DNA of 37,470 nucleotides from an uncultured Pseudomonadota bacterium. GTDB lineage: Bacteria > Pseudomonadota > Gammaproteobacteria > Burkholderiales > JALYOK01. The notes under the pieces were generated by a model. It ran no database searches, had not been told where the DNA came from, and saw only the letters and a program-made list of their open reading frames with translations. The stretch lies in the NCBI GenBank assembly GCA_902826775.1, contig CADEHE010000023.1:1-37470 (forward strand). The letters run 5' to 3'. Below, piece after piece: positions 23,547 to 31,329 of the stretch; positions within the stretch are counted from its first letter, which is position 1, and each line of letters begins with the position of its first letter. Position numbers and translations under genes: made by a program.

Positions 23547-26216
23547 ATGAGCATCCGCAACCTCGAGCGTTTCTTTCACGCACAGTCGGTCGCCGTAATC
23601 GGCGCCTCGGATCGGCCTCACAGCGTTGGCGCGACCATCATGCGCAACCTCGTGCATGGACAGTTCGCCGGGCGCGTCATGCCGGTAAATCCGAATCATG
23701 CCCGCGTGCACGGCGTGCGCGCCGCACCCGACGTTGCAGCACTCGAGCAAGCGCCGGATTTGGCGGTGGTGTGTTCGCCGCCAGCGAGCGTTCCCGGCGC
23801 AATCGCGGGGCTCGGTGCGCGCGGCTGCAAAGCGGCCGTGGTCATTACCGGCGGCTTGTCGGCGTTTGCCATGCCGGACGGGCGCTCCGCCGCACAGGCG
23901 ATGCTAGACGCCGCGCGCCCGCACTTGCTGCGTATTCTTGGCCCCAACTGTCTCGGCCTGATCGTGCCGGGCATTGCGCTCAACGCCAGCTTTGCGCACA
24001 CCACGGCACTGCCCGGCCGGCTCGCTTTCGTTTCGCAATCGGGCGCGCTGGCCACCACCATTCTCGATTGGGGCAAGGCACGCGGCATCGGCTTCTCCTG
24101 CTTTATCTCGCTTGGCGATAGCGGCGATGTCGACTTCGGCGACTTGCTCGACTATCTCGGCAGCGATGCCAACACCAACGCGATTCTGATGTACATGGAA
24201 TCGATCAAGCATGCCCGTAAATTCATGTCCGCCGCGCGCGCGGCGGCACGCGCCAAGCCGGTGATCGTGGTCAAGGCCGGGCGCAATGCCGAAGGCGCCC
24301 GTGCCGCCGCTTCGCACACCGGCGCACTCGCCGGCAGCGATGAGATTTTCGACGCGGCGCTGCGCCGCGCCGGCATCTTGCGCGTGGCTACGACCGAAGA
24401 TCTGTTCAACGCCGCCGAGACGCTCGCGCGCGTGCCGCCGACCAAGGGCCGGCGCCTGATGATCATGACCAACGGCGGCGGCGCGGCGGTGCTGGCCACC
24501 GATGCTTTGATCGCGGGCGGCGGTGAATTGGCGCCGTTGACGCCGGCCGCACAAGCGGCGCTCGATCAGTTCTTGCCCAGCACATGGTCGCGCGCCAACC
24601 CCGTCGACATCATTGGCGACGCGCCGGTAGAGCGCTATGTGCGCACGCTGCAAGAGCTGGTCACCAGCAGCGATGCCGACGCCATCTTGCTGATGCACGC
24701 GCCCACGGCCATCGTGCCGAGCGAACCGATTGCGCGCGCCTGCATACCGGCGATCAAAGCCTGCGGCAAACCGGTACTGACGGTATGGCTTGGCGCCGAG
24801 GCGGTGCGTTCATCGCGCGCACAATTCGCGCGCAACGCCATCGCCACCTACGAAACGCCGGAGCAAGCAGTAGGCGCGTTCTTGCACCTGGCCGAGTACC
24901 GCCGCTCGCAAGAGCTGTTGCTGCAAACGCCGCCCGCCTTAGCGCTCGAGGCGCAGTTCGACGCGGCCGGCGCGCAGCGCACGATCGCGGCCGCTCTAAG
25001 CAGCGGCGCAACGTTGCTCAGCGAAGTGCAGGCCAAAGCGCTGCTAAGCGCTTACGGCATCCCGGTAGTGCGCACCGAGATCGCGCGCGATGCCGAGCAC
25101 GCCGTGGCTCTGGCGCGCTCTATCGGCTACCCGGTGGCTTTGAAAATCTTTTCGCCCGACATCACGCACAAGAGCGACGTTGGCGGCGTGGCCCTGCACT
25201 TGGACGACGAGCGCGAGCTGCGCAGCGCCGCTCAAGACATGCTGCGCCACGTCACGGCGCGCGCGCCGCAGGCGCGCATCGAGGGCTTCACCGTACAGAC
25301 CATGGTCGAGCGCGGCGGTGATCACGAACTCATCCTGGGTTGCAGCGTTGACCCGATTTTCGGTCCCGTCATCCTGTTCGGACACGGCGGCACCGCGGTA
25401 GAAGTCGTACGCGACCGCGCATTCGCGCTGCCGCCGCTCAATGCCGCGATTGCGCGCGACTTAATCAGCCGCACGCGGGTGGCGAAGTTGCTCGCGGGCT
25501 ACCGCGATGTGCCCGCTGTGGATGAAGCTGCATTGCTGCGCACATTGGTCAGCCTGTCGCAGCTCATCTGCGATCGACCGGAGATTCAAGAACTCGATAT
25601 CAACCCGCTGCTGGCGAGCGCGCGCGGCGTGGTGGCGCTCGACGCGCGCGTGCGCGTGCAGCACACCAACGAGGCCGGCGATGCGCGCTTGGCCATTCGA
25701 CCTTATCCGCAGCAATTGGAGGAACTGGCGCAGTTCGACGCACAGCCCTTGTTGCTGCGACCGATCCGCCCTGAGGATGAAACCGCGCACCGCGAGTTCC
25801 TGGCGCGGCTGGCGCCGGAGGATACCTACTTCAGATTCTTCCAAGTCGTGCGCAATTGGCCGCACGCGCAAATCGCGCGACTGACTCAGATCGACTACGA
25901 CCGTGAAATGGCTTTTGTCGCCATCCAGGGCGAGGCCGCGCAGGCGCGCATACTCGGCGTTGCGCGCGCCGTGACTGACCCCGACAACGCGCGCGCCGAG
26001 TTCGCCGTGGTGGTGCGCAGCGACTTGAAAGGCAAAGGCTTGGGCACGCTTATCATGGAAAAGTTGGTGCGCTATTGCCGGCAACGCGGCACCCGCGAGC
26101 TGTATGGCTACGTGCTGCCAGAGAACCGCAACATGCTCAGCTTGGCAAAAGCACTCGGCTTTCGCCTCGAACCGCCGCGCGAAGGTGCGCAGGAAGTCGT
26201 GCTGCCGCTAGCTTAA
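23547..26216 (+). CDS. ADP-forming acyl-CoA synthetase fused to GNAT acetyltransferase (Pat/PatZ-like)
   Basis: The 889-residue protein has the architecture of Pat/PatZ lysine acetyltransferases: CoA-binding domain (about 1-135, SVAVIGASDRPHSVG), succinyl-CoA-ligase-like domains (about 140-460), ATP-grasp domain (about 490-700, ALLSAYGIPVVRTE and VALKIFSPDITHKSDVGGV) and a C-terminal GNAT domain (about 735-889, with DLKGKGLGTLIMEKL as the acetyl-CoA loop). His257 in ASHTGALAGSDE is at the phosphohistidine position of ADP-forming acetyl-CoA synthetases. Enteric Pat enzymes acetylate and silence acetyl-CoA synthetase, and their ligase part is described as regulatory. Whether this protein also makes acyl-CoA is open. 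No good ribosome binding site precedes the ATG. Confidence 0.88.
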   Translation: MSIRNLERFFHAQSVAVIGASDRPHSVGATIMRNLVHGQFAGRVMPVNPNHARVHGVRAAPDVAALEQAPDLAVVCSPPASVPGAIAGLGARGCKAAVVITGGLSAFAMPDGRSAAQAMLDAARPHLLRILGPNCLGLIVPGIALNASFAHTTALPGRLAFVSQSGALATTILDWGKARGIGFSCFISLGDSGDVDFGDLLDYLGSDANTNAILMYMESIKHARKFMSAARAAARAKPVIVVKAGRNAEGARAAASHTGALAGSDEIFDAALRRAGILRVATTEDLFNAAETLARVPPTKGRRLMIMTNGGGAAVLATDALIAGGGELAPLTPAAQAALDQFLPSTWSRANPVDIIGDAPVERYVRTLQELVTSSDADAILLMHAPTAIVPSEPIARACIPAIKACGKPVLTVWLGAEAVRSSRAQFARNAIATYETPEQAVGAFLHLAEYRRSQELLLQTPPALALEAQFDAAGAQRTIAAALSSGATLLSEVQAKALLSAYGIPVVRTEIARDAEHAVALARSIGYPVALKIFSPDITHKSDVGGVALHLDDERELRSAAQDMLRHVTARAPQARIEGFTVQTMVERGGDHELILGCSVDPIFGPVILFGHGGTAVEVVRDRAFALPPLNAAIARDLISRTRVAKLLAGYRDVPAVDEAALLRTLVSLSQLICDRPEIQELDINPLLASARGVVALDARVRVQHTNEAGDARLAIRPYPQQLEELAQFDAQPLLLRPIRPEDETAHREFLARLAPEDTYFRFFQVVRNWPHAQIARLTQIDYDREMAFVAIQGEAAQARILGVARAVTDPDNARAEFAVVVRSDLKGKGLGTLIMEKLVRYCRQRGTRELYGYVLPENRNMLSLAKALGFRLEPPREGAQEVVLPLA

Positions 26217-26313
26217 GTGCGCGCCAGCGCGACCGCAGGGAAGTCACCTGGTCTTTGGACGATCGACGCGTGACTATCACTTCCTCGCTGCGTCCCTCGC
26301 CCAGACGATCTAC

Positions 26314-27141
26314 TCAGTGGCTCCGCACGGCCGCTTCCGCCAAAGCCAAATCCTCGGCAATCGGCCTGGCCGGCAAGTGAAACTCTATCGGTCCGTCCGC
26401 CTCGGCGTCGACCATCTGCCGCACGAACGGATTATCCGAAGCTTGAATCTCCGCGCGCGTGCCGCTGCCCGCCACCGCGCCCTGGGAGATGAAATAAAAG
26501 TAATCCGCGGTCTTGAGCGCTTCGGCGACATCGTAAGTAACCAGGATTGCGCTCATCGGCGTCGCATCATTCAAGCGCCGGATCAGCGTCGCGATCACGT
26601 TCAGCGAAATCGGATCGAGGCCGGCGAACGGCTCGTCGTACATGACCAACGCCGGGTCGAGCGCCACCGCGCGCGCCAAGGCCACTCTGCGCTCCATGCC
26701 GCCGGATAATTCAGCGGGGAACTTCGCCGCCGCCGCTTCCAGGCCGACCGCGTAGAGCTTCATCATCACCAGGTCACGGATGATGGGCTCGGGCAGTTGC
26801 GTCAACTCGCGCATGGGAAACGCGATGTTTTCGTATACCGTGAGATCGCTGAACAACCCCGAGCGCTGCGGCATCAAACCCATTTTACGGCGCAGGCGGA
26901 ACAAACTCTTGCGATCCAGCGCGTGCACGCGCTCGCCGTACACCGACACGTTGCCACGTTCGGGTTTGAGCTGACCGCCGATCAAGCGCATCAGCGTGGT
27001 CTTGCCGCAGCCGCTGACGCCCAGAATGGCGGTGATCATTCCGCGCGGTATGCTGAGGCTGAGGCCGCGAAATACCGCGGCGCCTTCATAGGCGAAATGA
27101 ACGTCGCTGACGTCGACTACGATATCGTTTTTCGGCTCCAT
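26314..27141 (-). CDS. MlaF-type ABC transporter ATPase, lone copy
   Basis: The 275-residue ATPase resembles MlaF, the ATPase of the phospholipid-trafficking Mla system. Walker A is GVSGCGKTT (Lys47), the Q-loop region RRKMGLMPQRSGLFSDLTVYENIAFPMRE is characteristic of MlaF, the signature is LSGGMERRVALARA and Walker B is LVMYDEPFAGLDP. The H-loop reads VTYDVAEA: Tyr203 stands where His is canonical. The C-terminus has about 50 extra residues. No mlaE, mlaD or mlaC gene is adjacent, so it either serves a permease encoded elsewhere or has another role. It follows the Met-rich protein gene after 55 bases and may share its FNR-box promoter. Confidence 0.85.
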   Translation of the reverse strand: MEPKNDIVVDVSDVHFAYEGAAVFRGLSLSIPRGMITAILGVSGCGKTTLMRLIGGQLKPERGNVSVYGERVHALDRKSLFRLRRKMGLMPQRSGLFSDLTVYENIAFPMRELTQLPEPIIRDLVMMKLYAVGLEAAAAKFPAELSGGMERRVALARAVALDPALVMYDEPFAGLDPISLNVIATLIRRLNDATPMSAILVTYDVAEALKTADYFYFISQGAVAGSGTRAEIQASDNPFVRQMVDAEADGPIEFHLPARPIAEDLALAEAAVRSH

Positions 27142-27196
27142 GTGCGCATGCTACACGCACCGCCGCGCGCCGCGCTACCGCTCAATGACGGGCCGC

Positions 27197-27706
27197 CTAG
27201 TGATTCTCGTGCCCGGCGCCGGCGGGGGCCTCTTCAGCGTTGCCGTCATCCTCGTCCTGCGCCTCGCCGCCGCCGGCGTGCGCGGCATGCGGACCATCAT
27301 CGCCTGCCGCCGCGCTCGGGCCAGCGGCTTTGCCCTTGCCTTTGCTTTTCATCATCGGGCAGCTGCACCTCATGCCGCCCATTTTCTTGCCTTTCATCAT
27401 CATGCCGCCCGCCTTCATGTCGGGCCCGCCGAGCACTTGCTGCATCAAATCGTTGAGCTTCATGCCTAAGCGCACGCTATTGCGGTACTCGTCCATTAGC
27501 TGGGCGCGCTCCTGCGGATCTTTGCTCTGCGCGATTTTGTTGAGCAGCCCCGCGGTGCGGTGCAAGTGTTCTTGCATGCGTCCAGCGAAATCGTTGAACA
27601 ACTGCTGCTCGACCGGCAGTGCGGCATCGTCGGCGGCGCGCGCGTACAAAGAGAGATTCAAAACCAAACAAGCGGCAAAGTAGATGAGCGCGGTTCGGAG
27701 TTTCAT
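27197..27706 (-). CDS. Secreted Met/His-rich protein of unknown function
   Basis: The 169-residue product has a signal peptide (ALIYFAACLVLNLSLYARA). Residues 25-95 are helical (LFNDFAGRMQEHLHRTAGLL). A low-complexity patch at about 97-125 is rich in Met, Lys and Gly and contains GGMMMKGKKMGGM and CSCPMMKSK. The tail (about 130-169) is Ala/Gly/Asp/Glu-rich with several His (GPHAAHAGGG, GHENH). Met, Cys and His clusters in an exported protein suggest binding of copper or another soft metal, which would suit the nearby oxidase and P-type ATPase genes; this is inference. An FNR box lies 78 bases upstream. I do not recognise the family. Confidence 0.78.
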   Translation of the reverse strand: MKLRTALIYFAACLVLNLSLYARAADDAALPVEQQLFNDFAGRMQEHLHRTAGLLNKIAQSKDPQERAQLMDEYRNSVRLGMKLNDLMQQVLGGPDMKAGGMMMKGKKMGGMRCSCPMMKSKGKGKAAGPSAAAGDDGPHAAHAGGGEAQDEDDGNAEEAPAGAGHENH

Positions 27707-27727
27707 TTGAGGCGTGCTTTCGAAAGG

Positions 27728-27745
27728 CGAAGCCGCAAGGCTTCG
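27728..27745 (-). other. Hairpin in the 5' leader of the Met-rich protein mRNA
   Basis: CGAAGCC-GCAA-GGCTTCG is a perfect 7-base stem with a 4-base loop. It would start a few bases after the predicted transcription start (about 27749-27752), so it may stabilise the mRNA 5' end. Confidence 0.45.
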
Positions 27746-27758
27746 AGCAGGCGGCCAG

Positions 27759-27797
27759 ACTATGCCGTTGCGGAGAAGGCAGGTTGATTTATATCAA
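27759..27797 (-). promoter_or_regulatory. FNR box and -10 element before the Met-rich protein gene
   Basis: The plus strand reads TTGATTTATATCAA (27784-27797), an exact FNR consensus. On the minus strand CATAGT (27764-27759) lies 27-32 bases after the box centre and can serve as -10. The only gene in position to use it is the secreted Met-rich protein gene starting at 27706, with the MlaF-type gene behind it. Confidence 0.78.
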
Positions 27798-27900
27798 AGG
27801 CGCCTTGCGCAAAAGCGCGCGGCAGCAGGTCTTATCCAGGCAGTATATGACTCATTCTTATTTCAGTCTTGAATAGCGGGCTGCACCTCCTGCCTGTATG

Positions 27901-30474
27901 CTACCTTTGCCGGCATCGCCGCAGCCAGTACTTATACGCCTCCGTCCAGCTCAGACTCACCAGCACCATTGCCAAACTCACCGCCCACAAAGCCGGACTA
28001 AGCGCTCCGAAGCGGAACAACTCGCGCAATGCCGGCAGCAGCATCACCGTGGCCAACGCCGCCAACGTGCCGCCGACGATCCACCACAGCGCCGGATTGG
28101 GTGCACGCAGTGTGGTCAAGATCGATTCGCTGTCGGAGCGATTCGCCAAGATCAGCACAATGTTGCCGAGTGCCAAGGTCAAGAACGCGGCGGCGCGCGC
28201 ACTATTCTCGCCAGCTCCGGTGTGCAGCTGCCACGCAAACATCGCCGCCGCTGCCACCAGCACGGAAAGCCCTTGCAGCACGGCGCTGACCACAGTCGCT
28301 TTGCTAAACAAATGCGCTTTAGGCGAACGCGGTGGGCGCTTCATGACGTGCGCCGCTTCCGGCTCGGCTTCGAACGCGACCGAGCAAGCCGGATCGATGA
28401 CGAACTCGAGGAACACCACGTGCACCGGCAGCAACACCAGCGGCCAGCCGACCATGACCGCGAGCAGCGCTAAGCCGACTGTCGGCACGTGCACCGCTAC
28501 CAAGTAACTCGCGGCGTCGCGAATGTTGTCGTAGATGCGCCGGCCCATGCGTACCGCGCGCACGATAGATTCGAAGTCATCGTCGAGCAGCACCAGCGAC
28601 GCCGCCTCGCGCGCCACGTCCGTGCCGCGGCTGCCCATGGCAATGCCGATATGCGCCGCGCGCAGTGCCGGCGCGTCGTTGACGCCGTCGCCGGTCATCG
28701 CCACTACTTCGCCGTTGGCTTTCAGCGCCTCCACCAGACGCAGCTTTTGCTGCGGCATGACGCGCGCAAAGACATTGCTCTGGCGCACGCGCTCGCCCAA
28801 CGCCGCTGCGCTGAGTTGCTCCATCTCCGCGCCGGTACAAGGCTGGTGCGCGCCATCGAGATCGATTTCGCGCGCGATCGCCTGCGCCGTCACCGGATAG
28901 TCGCCGGTGATCATTACCACGCGTATGCCCGCTTCGCGCGCTTGCGCGATCGCCGCGCCGACCGTCGGCCGGATCGGGTCGGCCAAGCCCACCAAGCCGA
29001 GCCACGTAAAACGCGTTTGCTCGATCTGCGCGGGGAAACCCAATTGCCCCAGTTCAGCGCGCGCGACGCCCAGTACGCGCAAACCGTTGGCCGCCATCGT
29101 GTTCGCCATGGCGATCAGACGATCGGTATCTGCCGCGCTCAGTTGGCAGAGCCTGGCGATGGCTTCCGGAGCGCCCTTGGCCGCCAGGAAGCGCGTACCG
29201 TCGGCGCGCTGCCAACCGTGCGTGTGCGCCAACAACTGTGCACTGAGCGGATATTCTTGCTCCAGGCTGCCGCCGTCTTCGCGCGCGCGCAACATGCGCT
29301 CACCGGCTTCATGAAAGGCGCGCTCCATGGCGTCGAACGGCTGGTCTTCGCTCGCCAAGATGGCACCGTCCAGCAGAGCCGCCTGGTTCGCAGGCAGCAT
29401 CTTAAGTTCGCGCACATCCAGCGCGGCTGGCTCGCCCGCGTGCCACATCTGGCGCAATGACATGCGATTGAGCGTCAGCGTGCCGGTCTTGTCGACGCAC
29501 AGCACCGTCGCTGCGCCGAGCGCCTCGATTGCGCTTGGCCGCCGCGTCAGCACGCGGTGACGCGACATGCGCCAGGCGCCGAGCGCGAGGAACACCGTGA
29601 GCACGACTGGGAACTCCTCCGGCAAAGTCGCCATGGCCAGCGTGACGCCGGCGAGCACGCCTTGCAACCAGCCGGCGCGCAACGCTCCATACAATATCGC
29701 CACCACAATGCACAGCGACAGACCGGCGATGGCGAAAAGTTGCACCACGCGGCGCGTCTCATTCTGCAGCGGCGTCGTCTCGTCGCTGAGCGTCGCCAGC
29801 GATTTGCCGATGCGCCCGAGCTCGGTGAGCGTCCCGGTGGCAATCACTTCGGCGACGCCCTGCCCCTGTGTGACCATCGTCCCCGCATACACGGACGGCA
29901 GGTCATCGCCGCCCGGCACCGTCATCGCCTGCCCATCCCATACCGATTTGCGCACGCGCACCGATTCGCCGGTCAGCAGCGATTCGTCCACGTGCAAATC
30001 ATTCGCGCGCCATAATACGCCGTCGGCGGCGATGCGATCGCCCTCCTCCAGCACCAGCAAATCGCCGCGCACCACATCGCGCCCGGCAATACGCACGCGC
30101 TCGCCGCCGCGGATCACCAGCGCGCGCGGACTGGAAAGATCGCGCAACGCCTCTAGCGCGCGCTCGGATTTGCGTTCCTGAATGATCGCGATCGCAATAA
30201 TCACGCAGATCGAGAGCACCAGCACCAGCGCTTCGACCTTGTCCCCCAGGGCCAGATAGATCAGGCAGGCGGCGATGAGCAGCATGAACATCGGCTCTTG
30301 CAGCGTATGCAAGGCGATGGCGCGCAGATTGCGCGGCTTCACGCTCGGCAGTTCGTTGGCGCCTTCGGCCTGGAGTTTGGCCTGGGCCTCAGCCGCGCTT
30401 AGACCGGCGAAAGATGGATTAAGCTTGCCCCTGGGCGAGGGCGAAAGATTGGCGGAACTAGTGTGCTGTCCCAC
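27901..30474 (-). CDS. P2-type cation-transporting ATPase
   Basis: The 857-residue membrane protein is a P-type ATPase. Visible blocks are the actuator motif LLTGES, the phosphorylation motif DKTGTLT with Asp328, and the hinge GDGVNDAPAL. The M4 segment reads ATLPEEFPVVLTVFLALG, in the PEGL position of P2-type (Ca2+/Mg2+/Mn2+-like) pumps. No CPC motif and no N-terminal metal-binding domain is present, so it is not a P1B copper pump such as CcoI. The C-terminal segment FLEFVIDPACSVAFEAEPE is typical of bacterial P2 ATPases, with six C-terminal membrane helices. The start is GTG at 30474 and is uncertain. It lies 145 bases after the TauE/SafE-like gene on the same strand. The ion is unknown. 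Confidence 0.9.
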   Translation of the reverse strand: MGQHTSSANLSPSPRGKLNPSFAGLSAAEAQAKLQAEGANELPSVKPRNLRAIALHTLQEPMFMLLIAACLIYLALGDKVEALVLVLSICVIIAIAIIQERKSERALEALRDLSSPRALVIRGGERVRIAGRDVVRGDLLVLEEGDRIAADGVLWRANDLHVDESLLTGESVRVRKSVWDGQAMTVPGGDDLPSVYAGTMVTQGQGVAEVIATGTLTELGRIGKSLATLSDETTPLQNETRRVVQLFAIAGLSLCIVVAILYGALRAGWLQGVLAGVTLAMATLPEEFPVVLTVFLALGAWRMSRHRVLTRRPSAIEALGAATVLCVDKTGTLTLNRMSLRQMWHAGEPAALDVRELKMLPANQAALLDGAILASEDQPFDAMERAFHEAGERMLRAREDGGSLEQEYPLSAQLLAHTHGWQRADGTRFLAAKGAPEAIARLCQLSAADTDRLIAMANTMAANGLRVLGVARAELGQLGFPAQIEQTRFTWLGLVGLADPIRPTVGAAIAQAREAGIRVVMITGDYPVTAQAIAREIDLDGAHQPCTGAEMEQLSAAALGERVRQSNVFARVMPQQKLRLVEALKANGEVVAMTGDGVNDAPALRAAHIGIAMGSRGTDVAREAASLVLLDDDFESIVRAVRMGRRIYDNIRDAASYLVAVHVPTVGLALLAVMVGWPLVLLPVHVVFLEFVIDPACSVAFEAEPEAAHVMKRPPRSPKAHLFSKATVVSAVLQGLSVLVAAAAMFAWQLHTGAGENSARAAAFLTLALGNIVLILANRSDSESILTTLRAPNPALWWIVGGTLAALATVMLLPALRELFRFGALSPALWAVSLAMVLVSLSWTEAYKYWLRRCRQR

Positions 30475-30578
30475 GAATTACTGCAGTAGCTCGTGCATGG
30501 CGGCTTCAACACACCGGCTGAAGCCTCTGGAATTGGGCAAGTTATTTATGGGACACCACGTTAGGACTCTGCGCCAAA

Positions 30579-30591
30579 GCGGTGAGACCGC
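30579..30591 (-). terminator. Possible weak terminator after the TauE/SafE-like gene
   Basis: GCGGT-GAG-ACCGC forms a 5-base stem with a 3-base loop, followed on the minus strand by TTTGG. It would end the cco operon transcript about 30 bases after the stop codon at 30620, but stem and T-run are short. Confidence 0.3.
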
Positions 30592-30619
30592 AATGAACAC
30601 CAATGTCAAACGCAGCACA

Positions 30620-31327
30620 TCAGCCGTGCTGCATCGCCATCATGTGCGAGCCGAGCAGCGCGATGCCGACCACACCCAGCGCGACGACGGCAAGACCGGC
30701 ACCGAGGCGCACGCGCGCGAGCGCGCCGGAAGCCTGCAACTTATCCCACAACAGCGTTAACGCGAGCAGATTCGGCAGCGTCCCCAGCGCAAACGAAAAC
30801 ATGACCAGCGCCCCTGCCCACGTATCGCCCGCGGCGAGAGCGCTCGGCAGCACGGCGTAAATCATGCCGCACGGCAGCCAACCCCATAACGCGCCTGCCG
30901 CCAGGGCGCGCGGCGCGCTGTTAAGCGGCAGCACGCGCCTGAGCAGCGGCTGCAACCTGCGCCATAGCGGCATGCCCAGCTGTTCCAGAAAACGCGTCAC
31001 GCTGGCGATACCGGCCAAATTGAGCCCGGCTGCAATCAGCAATAGGTTCGCAAACAGCATGAACAGCATGTGCAAATTGTGCAGCGCCGGCGTCATCAAT
31101 GCACCGCCGATGCTGCCTGCGATTGCGCCGGCTAGCGTGTAACTGGCGATGCGCCCGCCGTGCAGCGCGAGGGTGTGGCGCTGCCGGTTGAACAAACCTG
31201 AAGCAGCGCCCGGACCGCCGCGGGTGAGGGCCGCGACGAGTCCGCCGCACATCGCGCTGCAATGCACGCCGCTCATCAGCCCCACGACCAGCGCCGCCGC
31301 CATCAAACCGAGTAGCGTCGCATCCAT
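30620..31327 (-). CDS. TauE/SafE- or DsbD-like membrane protein of the cbb3 cluster
   Basis: The 235-residue protein has about six membrane segments and belongs to the sulfite exporter/cytochrome-biogenesis transmembrane superfamily. Cys-containing motifs stand in membrane helices: GVHCSAMCGGLVAAL near the N-terminus and GWLPCGMIYAVLP in the middle, as in DsbD-type and copper-handling relatives. The C-terminus has HMMAMQH. Genes of this type often follow hemN and ccoGH in Pseudomonas and Burkholderiales, which suggests a role in metal or thiol delivery during oxidase assembly; its exact function is not established. The ATG is two bases after the hemN stop. Confidence 0.85.
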   Translation of the reverse strand: MDATLLGLMAAALVVGLMSGVHCSAMCGGLVAALTRGGPGAASGLFNRQRHTLALHGGRIASYTLAGAIAGSIGGALMTPALHNLHMLFMLFANLLLIAAGLNLAGIASVTRFLEQLGMPLWRRLQPLLRRVLPLNSAPRALAAGALWGWLPCGMIYAVLPSALAAGDTWAGALVMFSFALGTLPNLLALTLLWDKLQASGALARVRLGAGLAVVALGVVGIALLGSHMMAMQHG

Positions 31328-31329
31328 GC

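Noticed and set aside
27901..30474. Naming the P-type ATPase ccoI/fixI from its place near ccoGH
   Set aside because: It has PEE in the fourth membrane helix instead of CPC and no heavy-metal-binding domain, so it is not a P1B copper pump.
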